Shown here one piece after another: positions 43,523-53,649 of a stretch of 64,000 bases of DNA (within the stretch, counting starts at the first letter, position 1; the number at the start of each line of letters is the position of its first letter). The stretch comes from Gaiellasilicea sp963705515. GTDB taxonomy: Bacteria; Actinomycetota; Thermoleophilia; Gaiellales; Gaiellaceae. The notes beneath the pieces are model-generated. The model ran no database searches and was not told the origin of the DNA. It saw nothing but the letters and a program-made list of their open reading frames with translations. The stretch covers positions 372,001 through 436,000 of the forward strand of contig CAVPJV010000009.1 in assembly GCA_963705515.1 (NCBI GenBank), given 5' to 3'. The position numbers and the translations under genes were made by a program.

Positions 43523-44287
43523 ATGGAATCGCCATCGCTAAGGTTGCGCCTGGGAGCGGAGGTCCTCGGCACGTTCCTGTTCTTCTTTCTCGGCTTCAAC
43601 GCGGTGGCCGTCTCGGTCGACATCGGTGCCGGGGCGATCGACAGCCTGGGGATCGCGTTCGCGTTCGGCCTCGGCCTCGCGCTGGCGATCGCGGCGCTCG
43701 GCCACATCTCCGGCGGACACTTCAACCCCGCCGTCTCGCTCGGCCTCGCCGCGGCCCGGAAGTTCCCCCCGAAGGAGATCCTCCCGTACTGGATCGCGCA
43801 GCTCGTCGGAGGCTTCGTCGCCGTTCTCGCGGTCGCGATCGTGTACTCCGGGACCGCCGTCGATGCGCTCGACACTGCTCCCGGGGTCGGCATCTCGGAC
43901 GGCGGCGCGCTCCTGCTGGAGCTGATTGCGACGGCTCTCTTCGTGATCGTGATCTGCACCGTCGCGACGGATGACCGTGCGCCCTGGAAGGGCGTCATGG
44001 CGCCGCTGCTGATCGGGCTCTTCATCTTCACGGCCGCGACGGCGGTCGGCCCCGCGTCGGGTGGCTCGTTCAACCCGGCGAGATCGTTCGACCCGGCTCT
44101 CTACAACGGCAGTTTCGGCGACCTCTGGATCTACCTCGTCGGGCCGCTCGCCGGGGGCCTGATCGGAGGAGCGCTCTGGCTCGTGTTCGGGCCGCAGCCT
44201 GAGAGCGAACCGGCCACGATCCGTTCAGCCGGCGGACTGCCGCAAACCGGCGACGCAGCGGAGACCTCTGAGAACAGGAGCCGCTGA
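43523..44287 (+). CDS. Aquaporin (MIP family)
   Basis: 254 residues from ATG 43523, preceded by GAGGAGGG. Six membrane helices and two NPA half-helices: SGGHFNPAVSLGLA (~66-79) and SGGSFNPARSFDPAL (~173-187). The second NPA is followed by the Arg of the selectivity filter. Position-wise it looks like a water channel (AqpZ) rather than a glycerol facilitator, since no GlpF-type Asp insertion follows the NPA loops. C-terminal tail (~30 residues) is hydrophilic. Confidence 0.93.
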   Translation: MESPSLRLRLGAEVLGTFLFFFLGFNAVAVSVDIGAGAIDSLGIAFAFGLGLALAIAALGHISGGHFNPAVSLGLAAARKFPPKEILPYWIAQLVGGFVAVLAVAIVYSGTAVDALDTAPGVGISDGGALLLELIATALFVIVICTVATDDRAPWKGVMAPLLIGLFIFTAATAVGPASGGSFNPARSFDPALYNGSFGDLWIYLVGPLAGGLIGGALWLVFGPQPESEPATIRSAGGLPQTGDAAETSENRSR

Positions 44288-44323
44288 ACGCTGATCGGTT
44301 GCCGCATCACGACCCCGAGCGAA

Positions 44324-44396
<73 letters not shown>

Positions 44397-44432
44397 ACGG
44401 CCGCGGAATTGTAGCGGCGCCGCGGCGCGGTC

Positions 44433-47258
44433 CTACGGTTCGACGACGACCTTCGTCGACGGCGCCGGCGGCTTGAGCTTGGCGATCTTGAGTGCCTGCG
44501 TCGCCTTCAGCGTGATCACCCCGGGCGAGACCTTCATCGTCTTCGCGCTCGTCTTGACGAGCACGATCACCTTCGCCCGCATCGTCCCGTTCTTCTGCAG
44601 GAGCTTCAGCGTCTTCAGGTTGAGCTTGATCGAGGCGTAGCCCTTCGCGCCCTTCTTGACGGTGAACGTCTTCTTCCCGAGCTTGAGCAGCGGCTTGGTC
44701 GCGCGCTCGAGCTCGACCGAGCCGGCGCAGCCGATCGGCGAGAGCTTCTGGCAGGTGACGAGCATCCGGGCCATCCCGTTCGCGCCGATCGAGACGGTGC
44801 GCGGGCCGAGGATCATCCGCGGCACGAGCACGGAGGCCGGCTTGGCGACCGGCTTGGTGGTCGGATCGGTCGTCGGCGGCGCGTCCGGCCGGTCGCTGGC
44901 CTCGATCGATCCCTCGCCGCGGTTCTTGGTGATCGTCGCGTTGATGGCGTCGCCGATCACGACGAAGAACTCCTCGACGGGCTCGGCCTCCGTGTCGTCG
45001 GTGATCGAGATGGCGATCGTCTTCGACTTCTCGCCCGGTTCGAACGTGAGCGTGCCGGTGCGGGCCGCGTAGTCCGATCCGGCCTTCGCCGTGCCGTCGG
45101 CCGTGTTGAACCTGACCGTGACCGTCCGCAGAGTCGTACCCGCGAGCGTGACCGTGAACGTGGCGCCGCCGCCCTCGCGTCCGAACGTGTCGCTGATCGA
45201 GAGGCTCGGCGGTGCGTTCTTGTCGATGATCGTCCCGGCGCCCTCGCCGTCGAGGACGTTGACCTCAGGGACGCCGACGGGGCCAGACAGCAGGACCTTC
45301 AGGGTCTCGTTCTCCTCGGTGACCCCGTCGCCGAGGACGGCGACGTCGATGTTCTTGGCCGTCTCGCCCGGAGCGAAGGTCAGCGTCCCGCCGCCCGCGG
45401 TGTAGTCGCTGCCCGCAGTCGCGGTGCCGTCCGCGGTCGCCCAGTTGATCTTGACCTCGCGCGCGCTCGCTTGCGAGAGCGTGACCGGGAACGTCAGCGT
45501 CCCGGGCTCGTCCGCCGACGGCGTCGCCGATCGAGAGCTTCGAGTTGTTGTCGTCGTTCGTGATCGTCCGATCGCCGTCGACGGCAATCGCGCTTCGGTG
45601 GGATCCAGTTCAGATCGAGCTTGAACGACTCGTTGACCTCGTCGAGCGTGTCGCCCTTGACCTGGATCGTGATCTTAAGCACCGTCGGAGCGGCACCCGG
45701 CGGCTTGGAAAGGAACTTGTAGTCGCTCGTCGAGAGTGCAGTCTCGTCTTGTGTCAGGGCCGTGACCTGAACCTGTTGTGCCGACGTCCTGCTGAGCTTG
45801 ACCTTGAAGTTGAGCAGGCGGTCGCCCCGGTGCCTTCCGTCACTTCGGCGCCGGTGATCGATATGGTCGGCTGATCATCGTCGTCGACAATCGGCAGGAG
45901 CCGATTGCCGGACGAGCGTCGCGCAGTGGCGCCCAGAGATCGGAAGAGCTTCAGCGCGGGATCACCGCTTCCCTCGGGGAGCGCGTCGCCGACCTCGGTG
46001 AAGTCCGTGGCCGTCGCCGTATCCGCGACGGTCCGGTAGTTGAAGGAGACCGCGGAGCGCGGGGCAGGGGAGCGTCGCGTCGGAAGGCAGCAGCGGGGTC
46101 AGCCCGGAGTTGCCCTCGGCGACCGCCGGGTTGTTCAAGGTCGGCACCGGCGTCGAGTCGTCGTCGGTGATCGTGATCTCGCCCCGGTTGTCAGGTTCCG
46201 GGCCGGCGTTGTCCGGGTCGGTGTAGGGCGACCGAGAACTTCTCGTTCGGCTCGAAGAGGGTGTCGCCGATCACCTTCACCGTGATCGTCTTGGAGGTCT
46301 GCCCCGGGGTGTAGACGAGACTGCCGCTAAGCGGCTGGTAGTCCGCCGGCGCCACGTCGGTCGCCGTACCGGGGACGGTCGTGTAGAGCACGGTGATCGT
46401 CTTCGCGCTCGGAGCCGTCAGCTCGACGGTCATCACTGCGTCCACCGATCCCGCGTTGCCCTCCACGACGCTGATGTCGACGATCGACTTGATCGACGGC
46501 TCGTCGTCTTCGACGATCGTGCCGGTACCCGTGGCATCGGACACGTTCACGTTGGCCGAGGCGTTCGTGAGATTGAGCGTGAACGTCTCGTTGATCTCGT
46601 TCAACGCCGGCGTCTCGTCGATCGTCGGGACGTCGACGGTCTTCGTCGTCTGGCCCGGCGTGAATGTCAGAACCGTCGCCGCCGCGGCGGTGTAGTCGCC
46701 CGGCGCGACGGCGCTCCCGTTCGCAGTGGCATACGTGACGGTGACGTTGCTGGCCGCGGGCTGCGACAGCGAGATCGTGAAGCGGACGGCGTCGCCTTCG
46801 TTCGCCGACGCGTTGTTGACCGAGAGCGCCGGCGTGTCGTCGTCGATGATCGTCGTCGTGACCGACGACGCTGCGGCATCCAACGTCGCGTCCACCGGAT
46901 CCGAGAGCGAAACGACGAACGGCTCGTTGACCTCGTCGGTCGTGTCCTGGGTCGCCTGGACCGTGAACGTCCTGCTTCCACCCTTGGGCACGGTCAGCGT
47001 GTTGGGGGTGGTGATGACCGAGAAGTCGCCGGCACTCGTCGGCCCGCTCGGGGCGGCGTTGAACTTGACCGTCGCTTCGGCGTCCGTGCCGTCGGTCAGG
47101 CTGACCGTGTACGTCGCCGTCGCGCCTTCGTTGACCGTCGCCGGTCCGGTGATCGACAACTTCTGCGCGTCGTCGGCGCCGGCCTGCCCGGGAAGCGCGA
47201 TCAGGAACGCGAAGAGAAGCCCGGCGGCGCCGAGCCGTCGGACGTTCGCGCGCGTCAT
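44433..47258 (-). CDS. Secreted Calx-beta repeat protein (several frame breaks)
   Basis: ATG 47258 (GGGAGG upstream) opens a signal peptide (LGAAGLLFAFLIALPGQAGA) followed by roughly six or seven Calx-beta modules of ~100 residues. Each has a VxEGxxAxxxVxLS start, GTATAGxDY-type centre, TFxPGxTxKTIxV and an IxDDD end; examples are at 47160-46860, 46850-46500 and 45400-45200. The frame breaks near 46220, 46060, 45825, 45590 and 45520, but module homology continues across each. The last ~100 residues are a Lys-rich beta domain. Calx-beta modules bind calcium and serve in adhesion; a surface role is inferred. Confidence 0.8.
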
Positions 47259-47540
47259 CTCAAGCCTCCCCCAAGCACGTCGCCTTGGTGTACCACGATT
47301 ACGGTTCGAAAAAAAGGTTGGCGCAAAAACCTACCCGGGAGGCGAGGCGTCACTCATGCCGTCCGGGGTCGCTGCCGATACTGCAACTCGGAGGCAACTT
47401 TTGTTTCCTCCGCTCGTAGATCCAAAGGAACGAAAGGCCCCGGCGACACCGGGGTCTTTCGTATGGCAGAGTCCCCTTGCTCGGACGAACAAACTGCGGT
47501 AAGAACGTGGGGGCCATTCGGTCACCTAGAGGAGACTCCG
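47259..47540. other. Divergent intergenic region with hairpins
   Basis: About 280 bp separate the Calx-beta gene (minus) and the Pro/Ala-rich protein gene (plus). It is AT-richer than its surroundings near 47290-47330 (an A7 run) and holds AAACCTACCCG (47327-47337), which recurs at 50965. It also holds a strong hairpin at 47431-47461. No gene seen. Confidence 0.5.
47431..47461. terminator. Strong hairpin upstream of the Pro/Ala-rich gene
   Basis: CGAAAGGCCCCGG and CCGGGGTCTTTCG form a 13-bp stem (one G-U) around CGACA. It lies in the leader of the gene at 47541, about 80 bp before its start. It could be an attenuator of that transcript or the terminator of a small RNA initiated upstream; there is no U-run on the plus strand. 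Confidence 0.5.
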
Positions 47541-48412
47541 TTGGCGGCAAGGGGGAATCGGTTGGTTGGGGTAGCGCGTCTCGGCGTCGCGTTTGTCGCG
47601 ACCGCTGCGGTTGCGCTCGGCCAGGCATTGCCTGCGTCCGCCCAGGAGGCGGCGCCCCCGCCGTCTGCCGAGACCACCCCCGCCGAGACGACCGCCGCGG
47701 ACGCACCTTCGACACCGTCCGCGACCGAACACACCAGCACGCAGGCCGCGCCCGCGGAACCCACACCGGCCGCGAAGGAGCCCGAGGCGAAGCCCGAGGC
47801 GACGCCGGCGGCGGAGACCAAGCCGGCGAACACCGAGGCCGCCCCTGAGAGCACGCCTTCGAGTGGCACCCCGTCGAGCGGCACGCCCTCCGCCGGCACG
47901 CCGGCCGAGACCGCGCCCGCCGCCAGCGAGCCGGCAGCGGCGCCGAAGGATCCGGTCAAGCTCGAGCCGGCAGCTGCGCCTGCGGCGCCCGCCGCCGCTC
48001 GCTCCGGCCGCCCCGGCGGCTCAGCCCGCCGCGACCGCGCCGTCGGCGCCGCCGACCACACCGATCATCCCTCCAGGTCGAGCCGGCTGCCGAGCCCGAG
48101 CCGTCCGAGGCGGCGAACGCCGAAGCGGCGACCGCGGCGACCGCTCTGATCGTCAGCTTCCGGCCGCGCGCCGGCATCTCCTTGCTCCCCGCGGAGGAGC
48201 CGGCGGTCACGACCGTCCGGTCGATCCTGATCCGCAAGGCGCGCGCGATCGGCAAGCAGCTCGTCCGGGGAACCTGTGCCCGACCCGCCGCCCGCGTGCC
48301 GCTCTCGCAGCGCTGCGAGCAGGCTCGCGCGATCGCCGTCCTGCGTGCCACCTTCACCTCCTCGCCCAGCCCGGAGGTGCGGGCCGCGATCGACCGGGTC
48401 GCGCCCGGGTGA
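47541..48412 (+). CDS. Secreted Pro/Ala/Thr-rich protein (two frame breaks)
   Basis: TTG 47541 with GAGGAG upstream opens a signal-like segment (LGVAFVATAAVALGQALPASA), then ~150 residues of low-complexity Ala/Pro/Thr/Glu (including a repeated SSGTP), a possible wall-spanning linker. Breaks near 47995 and 48075 fall in CG-rich repeats. The final ~95 residues are ordered: LIVSFRPRAGISLLP, SILIRKARAIGKQLVRGTC and SQRCEQARAIAVLRATF, with two Cys that may pair. Function unknown; likely cell-wall-associated. Confidence 0.65.
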
Positions 48413-48693
48413 CGATCCGAAGAGTCGAAGGGCGGTCGCCGCCGGCGTCGAAGGCCGCCAAGAAGCACACGGTGGCAGAGGTACGACCGATCATCCCCTT
48501 CGGCAGCTCGGGCCAGGGCGTCGCCAACGACGGCTTCAGCGGCTCGCCCGGATCGACGTCGTCGTCCCGCCTGTTCGCGGTTGCAGCAGCCCCCTTGCGG
48601 GTGCCGCTGCCGTTCCGGTTCGCCCGCGTCCGCGTGCCCAGCACGCGTCCGCACGGCGTCATCGCAGCTCCTCCCACCGCTCGACCCGGATAG
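48409..48693 (+). CDS. Small basic protein coupled to the Pro/Ala-rich gene
   Basis: 94 residues from GTG 48409, overlapping the preceding stop (GTGA). Basic N-terminus (SKAAKKHTVAEVRPIIPFGSSG), then a moderately hydrophobic stretch with a clustered C-terminus rich in Arg and Pro. No family recognised and no signal peptide is obvious. The overlap and codon pattern support it, but a further frame break joining it to the upstream gene cannot be excluded. Confidence 0.45.
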   Translation: MTIRRVEGRSPPASKAAKKHTVAEVRPIIPFGSSGQGVANDGFSGSPGSTSSSRLFAVAAAPLRVPLPFRFARVRVPSTRPHGVIAAPPTARPG

Positions 48694-48796
48694 CCCCCTC
48701 CACGATTCCACCATCCGCCGGCCGGAAGATCCATGGCCGGCTGTGAGTCGTGTCAAAGGAGAGGGCAGATGTCCTGGAAGAAGGTTTGGAGGATCG

Positions 48797-49584
48797 ATGA
48801 ACGACGAATCGTTCGATAGACCACGCAGAAAGGCAGTCGCGCTCGACCCACATCCGCTGTGTCACACCGCGCTCGCGACGCTGCTGGCTCGCTTCGACAT
48901 CGACCTGGTCGGTGCAGCGACGTCGACGAGAACGGCCGAGACGCTCCTGCAGGAGCACCAGCCCGACCTGCTCGTGATGGAGATCGATCTCGCGGAGGGC
49001 CACGAGGCCGCCCTGCGGATGATCTCGAGCGGGCGCGAGCCGGTGTCCGGAGCTGACCGTGATCGTGCTCTCGGGGACCACTGATCGCGGTGTGATCGAC
49101 GCCGCGTTCGAGGGCGGTGCGGCTGCGTACGTGCTGAAGACGTCCGACCCGGACGGGATCGCGACAGCGATCCGGCAGGCGTTCGAGCCGTCCGTTTTCC
49201 TGGCGCGCGCCGCAGGACCGCCCAGCTCCGCCGACGGACAACCAGCTGCTCGCCAAGCTGACCCGCCGCGAGCTCGAGATCCTGCAGCTCGTGTCAGGAG
49301 GTCGCTCGAACCGCCAGGTCGCGGAGATCCTCTGGGTCGCCGACCAGACGGTGAAGTTCCACCTCGCGAACGTCTACCGCAAGCTCGGCGTCCGCAGCCG
49401 CTTCGAGGCGGCGCGCTGGGCGCGTGAGAGCGGCATCCTCGACGTGGTGGTCGAGCCCGACTCGGGGGAAGCGGTGTCCGAACGCTCGGGGAACGGCGGC
49501 GTCTCGCGTGCGCTCGTTCCGCTCCGTAGCCCGCGGACGCGGCCGAGGGGCGTTAGTGGAAGGTACGGGGAAACATCGCGATGA
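48797..49584 (+). CDS. LuxR/NarL-type regulator with Glu at the phospho-acceptor site (two frame breaks)
   Basis: ATG 48797 (GGAGG upstream). Receiver domain: VALDPHPLCHTALATLL, then PDLLVMEIDLAEG where NarL-type proteins have LLDLNMPG, so Asp is replaced by Glu. After a break near 49050: TVIVLSGTTDRG and AAYVLKTSDPDG with the conserved Lys. After a second near 49220: the HTH LTRRELEILQLVSGGRSN, then VAEILWVADQTVKFHLANVYRKLGV. The breaks look like indels. A permanent Glu may mimic phosphorylation. Its 3' end overlaps the convergent subtilase by 32 bp. Confidence 0.78.
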
Positions 49585-50827
49585 CACCCAACGAGTACTG
49601 CCGAGTCCGGGCACCGCGGCACTGAACCTCCGCGGTGTACCGGCCGGCAGTGACCCGGACGGAGAGGCTGATCAGATTCTTGACGGCGGGCGCGGCGACT
49701 GTGAGCTCGCTCGCCGAGTTGAGCGAGAGCGAGCATGACGATGCGAGCGGCGTGAGCAGCTGCATCTCGAACCGCCCCTTCCCGACCCGGAAGGTCGAGC
49801 GGAATCCCCGTTTGAACGTGCCCGTCTCGAAGAGCGTCTGCCTGGTGAAGAGCTGGCCCGGCGCGGGCGTCGGCACCCGAGGTGTCGCCGTGACCGGCGG
49901 CGTTGCCGCGGCCGGGGTCGCGGTGCTCAGGAGGCCGAGCCAGCGGAACGCGGCGACGGGATCGACCCGGCCGTAGGCGACGCCCACCACCGGCCTGGCG
50001 GTCACGCGGAGCGCGGCGACGACCTGGCTGCCGGTGAGACCCGGATTGCGCGACAGGATCAGGCCCGCGACGGCCGCCACGACGGCGGGCGTGAACGAGG
50101 TCCCGCAGATCGTCCCCGGCGGCGTCGTCACGTCCTCCACCATCTGGCAGCCCGGTGCCGTCAGGCTCACCCAGGGACCGAAGCTCGACCAGAAGTAGAG
50201 GGCGTCGAGATCGTCCGTCGCGCCCACCGCGAGAACGCCCGGGTACGCCCCTGGATAGGTAGGCGCTTCCGTGCCGGCATTCCCGGCCGACGCGACCACG
50301 ATCACGTCGCGGTCGATCGCGTACTTCACGGCCGCCGCCTCCGCCGCGTCGGGGCTGCCCGGATGGCTCAGGCTGACGTTGATGATCCTGGCGCCGGCGT
50401 CGACCGCATATCGGATCCCCACGGCGATCCGACCGGGACTGGCCGAGCCGTTCGCGCTCACCCGGATCGGCATCACCCGGCAGCCCCAGCAGTGCCCGGC
50501 CATCCCGATCTGGTTGTTGCCGCGCGCGGCGATCACGCTGGCGACACGCGAGCCGTGGCCGTGCGTGTCCTGCGGCTCGTAGTCGTTCTCGACGAAGTCG
50601 TAGCCCGGGACGAACGCGTCCTGGAGATCCGGGATCACGTTGGCGCCGGTGTCGACCGTCGCGATCACGACGCTCGGATCGCCGGTCGTCGTCTCCCACA
50701 CCTGCGGCAGCCCGATCTGCCGTGGGCCCGGCTGATCGGCCCACACAGGATCGTTCGGCTGGACCGCGGCGGCCGCACTGCCCGTGAGCGCAAGCGCCGC
50801 CAGGCCCATGAGCAGTCGCCGCATCAT
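49553..50827 (-). CDS. Secreted S8 subtilisin-like protease
   Basis: 424 residues from ATG 50827 (second Met adjacent). Signal peptide (RRLLMGLAALALTGSAAAA), then a catalytic domain without an obvious propeptide: Asp in VIATVDTGANVIPDL, His in DTHGHGSRVASVIAARG, Asn in VVASAGNAG, Ser in TICGTSFTPAVVA. A Pro/Thr linker (ATPPVTATPRVPTPAPG) joins a ~110-residue C-terminal beta domain with two Cys. Resembles the protease at 53972 (same HGHG and AxGCxxCxxMPxxV region), suggesting a lineage-specific pair. Confidence 0.9.
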   Translation of the reverse strand: MMRRLLMGLAALALTGSAAAAVQPNDPVWADQPGPRQIGLPQVWETTTGDPSVVIATVDTGANVIPDLQDAFVPGYDFVENDYEPQDTHGHGSRVASVIAARGNNQIGMAGHCWGCRVMPIRVSANGSASPGRIAVGIRYAVDAGARIINVSLSHPGSPDAAEAAAVKYAIDRDVIVVASAGNAGTEAPTYPGAYPGVLAVGATDDLDALYFWSSFGPWVSLTAPGCQMVEDVTTPPGTICGTSFTPAVVAAVAGLILSRNPGLTGSQVVAALRVTARPVVGVAYGRVDPVAAFRWLGLLSTATPAAATPPVTATPRVPTPAPGQLFTRQTLFETGTFKRGFRSTFRVGKGRFEMQLLTPLASSCSLSLNSASELTVAAPAVKNLISLSVRVTAGRYTAEVQCRGARTRQYSLGVIAMFPRTFH

Positions 50828-51158
50828 CCGGCCCGCAGTGTAGAAACGAAATCGGCCGGACGGAAGGTGTTTCGGCAAAGACCGCCCGATGTCGGGGTCC
50901 TGTGGCCCTTAAACCTCGGTTTCGGGTGGGTTTTTCTGTCCTTCGGTCGACACTTCCTGACCTGAAACCTACCCGCGACACCCTTGCTTCGAGACCGCTC
51001 AGGGTTTAGAACCAAGTGTTGCGTAACCAGCTAGTTCGACGACTACGGCTGACCGGAAAGGAGGACGCACGGGGAGAGGACCGGACCGATGGTCAGAGCT
51101 GTGTCAGGTTCGTTCGCAACACATCCTTTGGGTATCTACGAGTGGGGGAAACACGAAT
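50828..51158. other. Intergenic region upstream of the 792-residue secreted protein
   Basis: 331 bp with lower GC than its surroundings and no plausible gene. It holds AAACCTACCCG (50965-50975), shared with 47327, and a TTGCGT...TACGGCT stretch (51024-51051) that could be a promoter for the gene at 51159. A long untranslated leader would suit a highly expressed surface protein. Confidence 0.45.
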
Positions 51159-53537
51159 ATGCTTACAAAACTGAAGCTGGTGCTGGCACTCGCTTCGCTC
51201 GGGGCGCTCGGCGTCCTGGCGATGGCGAGCACCGCATCGGCAGGTTTGCAGGAAAGGGCCCCGTGGTTCGACGCGGGCGACCCGATGGAGACGAACATCC
51301 CGTACGTCGCCTGGGCCGGCGAGGAGCTTCGCCTCGTCAAGTGCATCGACGATCCGAAGGGCGAGTGGGAAGGGACGAGTGCCGAGTGGGCAATCGTCGA
51401 CTCGTCCGTCCGGCAGCGCAGCGGTGAGCTGCGTGACCCGGTCTTCTTCGACGACACCGACCGGCGCACCGGCGACTTCGCGGGCGGCGGCGAGCAGGCC
51501 GATCGCACCTGTTGGGCGATCGACGTCGACTCGGTGAACCCGGGCATGACCCGGATCAAGATGGCGGTCGACGGCAACGAGGGCACCCCTGGTAGCCCCG
51601 TGCTCAAGCACGACTTCCTCGTGATCTGGCTCGACATGAGCGATCCGGTCCTGACGGAGCTCAGCAGCACGGCCTTCCCGGGCTATGCCGTTGGCGATCC
51701 GCTCGGCGACGGGAACTTCACGCCCGCTGGTGGGAAGTACACGAACGGCCTGATCCGCGCGCGGGTCACCGGCTCGTTCACTGACCTCCATGGCGCCGCT
51801 CGGACGCTTCCCGCCGACTGGGCTTCGCTCGCCGGCCGGTACGCGTTCGATCTCGACGGGTACAACCCGTCGGCGTGGGACATCCACGACGACGACCTCG
51901 CAACCGAGGGTCACACCGCGACGAGCATGTGCGGTGGCGTCGCTGCGATTGACGCAGTCGACAACTGCCTCGGCGGCGGCGAGGTCGGCCGCTTCTCGCG
52001 CATCATCGACGGGACCGGTCAGTACCTCGGTGAGACGGTTGGTCCGTTCGATCCCGCCAGGCCGGACACGTCGTTCCTGCCTGACGGCAAGCTGGACGCC
52101 GGCGATGCACCGATGCCGGCTGCCCGGATCGACGTCAACCTGACGGGCACCGTCGGCGCCCTCGTCGCGGCTGACAAGCACGTGCTCTACAGCCGCAACA
52201 GGACCGGCGTTGCATCCGCGGCGTACCCGGGCAATGCGCATAACCTCTATGCGCCGTTCTACGTCTCGGCACTGCCGGGCGACTTCTCGCAGATCCGGCC
52301 GAGCTACACGTCGTCCGGAACGACGGGACCGATCGCCAACAACTTCCCGGGTTACCAGACCCTGGGAATCCTCAACCTGGGCGTCCGCGGTTATCACTTC
52401 TGGGACTTCCTGAACACGACCAGGCGCAACGGCGCCAACGCGTGTAAGGACGTGGGTGGAGACGGTCAGTTCGGCGAGGGGACCTACATCCCGAAGCCGA
52501 CCGGCTACGACTCCGCGACCGTCTACACGGACGAGCACGGCGAGGCGATCCTGCAGTTCGACCCGGACGTCGGCGCCACGCTGACTCCGGACACGAACGG
52601 CCGCTGCGATCTCGGTGAGGTCGGAGCAGCTGCACTGCTGGGCTCGGCGAGCATCTCGGCCGAGGCACTCGACCCGTACCAGCTGACGTTCAACGATCCT
52701 CGCCTCAGCAACACGCTGACGAAGAACGTGTACGAGCTGGCCGGCAAGAGCCTCGACTGCGTCGCGAAGTCGCCGATCGAGGCGTTCTGCGTCGAGGTCA
52801 TCCGCGACATCCGCGGTAACCCCGTCGCCGGCGCTCCGGTCTCGTTCACCCGCGAGCCGCGTGGCCTGTTCATTCCGGCCGCGATCAAGTTCGGCGGGTA
52901 TGACACGACCGGCCAGTACGTCGTCTCGGAGAGCGACGACGAGGTCGTCATCAAGACGAACGCTCTCGGTCAGGCAGGCATCGAGGTCAAGAGCACCCAG
53001 GCGGGTCTCGTCGACGTCGACGCCGAGAACATCGCAACTCGCAACGGCGGCTTCGGTGTGCAGCGCGTTCGCTGCCTCCGGTTCGCCGGTAACGGCACCA
53101 CGCTCCCGACGGACGGCCCGACCTGCACCGCGCCGACCGACGGTGGCACCCCGATCCCGACGCCGACCCCGGGCACTCCGACGGCGACGCCGGTGCAGAA
53201 CCCCAGCTCGTCGACGGCCTCGACCGCCACGGTCGTGAGCCTCGCCGGCAACCCGGTGCCCGCAGCTGCGGCGCCGGCCGCTCAGAAGCCGGTCGCAACG
53301 GCGGCAGCGCTCAAGCTGACGTCCGCGCGCCTCGTCTTCCAGGGTGGGAAGCGGTACCTGGTCGTGCGCGTCAACGGCGCGGCCAAGCAGGCCAAGGTCC
53401 GGATCACGCTCGTGATGCGGACCGGGAAGGTGACGACGCCGGTCGTGCGCACCATTCGCACGAACGCGGCTGTCCGCGTCGCCAACCTGCAGGTCAGCAA
53501 GCACGTCCGGACGGTCAGGGTCTCGCTGGCTCGCTAG
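51159..53537 (+). CDS. Large secreted protein, S-layer or surface-protein candidate
   Basis: 792 residues from ATG 51159 with a canonical signal peptide (KLKLVLALASLGALGVLAMASTASA). The body is Gly/Asp/Thr-rich, beta-type, with scattered Cys (CIDDPK, RTCWAID, SMCGGV, DNCLGG, DLGEVG region) and an Ig-like domain near residues 545-640 (VIRDIRGNPVAGAPVSFTREPRG). A Thr/Pro linker (TPIPTPTPGTPTATPVQNP, ~665-684) leads to a short C-terminal Lys/Arg-rich beta domain. It stands alone between a 331-bp leader and a very strong terminator, as expected for an abundant monocistronic surface protein. Family not recognised. Confidence 0.8.
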   Translation: MLTKLKLVLALASLGALGVLAMASTASAGLQERAPWFDAGDPMETNIPYVAWAGEELRLVKCIDDPKGEWEGTSAEWAIVDSSVRQRSGELRDPVFFDDTDRRTGDFAGGGEQADRTCWAIDVDSVNPGMTRIKMAVDGNEGTPGSPVLKHDFLVIWLDMSDPVLTELSSTAFPGYAVGDPLGDGNFTPAGGKYTNGLIRARVTGSFTDLHGAARTLPADWASLAGRYAFDLDGYNPSAWDIHDDDLATEGHTATSMCGGVAAIDAVDNCLGGGEVGRFSRIIDGTGQYLGETVGPFDPARPDTSFLPDGKLDAGDAPMPAARIDVNLTGTVGALVAADKHVLYSRNRTGVASAAYPGNAHNLYAPFYVSALPGDFSQIRPSYTSSGTTGPIANNFPGYQTLGILNLGVRGYHFWDFLNTTRRNGANACKDVGGDGQFGEGTYIPKPTGYDSATVYTDEHGEAILQFDPDVGATLTPDTNGRCDLGEVGAAALLGSASISAEALDPYQLTFNDPRLSNTLTKNVYELAGKSLDCVAKSPIEAFCVEVIRDIRGNPVAGAPVSFTREPRGLFIPAAIKFGGYDTTGQYVVSESDDEVVIKTNALGQAGIEVKSTQAGLVDVDAENIATRNGGFGVQRVRCLRFAGNGTTLPTDGPTCTAPTDGGTPIPTPTPGTPTATPVQNPSSSTASTATVVSLAGNPVPAAAAPAAQKPVATAAALKLTSARLVFQGGKRYLVVRVNGAAKQAKVRITLVMRTGKVTTPVVRTIRTNAAVRVANLQVSKHVRTVRVSLAR

Positions 53538-53559
53538 CGCTACTCGAACCACCGGTAAC

Positions 53560-53590
53560 GAGGAGGGGCCCGCATCGCGGGCCCCTCCTC
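53560..53590 (+). terminator. Strong terminator after the 792-residue protein gene
   Basis: A perfect 14-bp stem, GAGGAGGGGCCCGC with GCGGGCCCCTCCTC, around ATC, 22 bp after the stop codon. Only a short T-containing tail follows, as is common in high-GC actinobacteria. Confidence 0.8.
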
Positions 53591-53649
53591 TATCGTGGCT
53601 CCCGCAGCCACGCGCCACTCGTTCACAGACAACTTGGGGGGAACCACAC

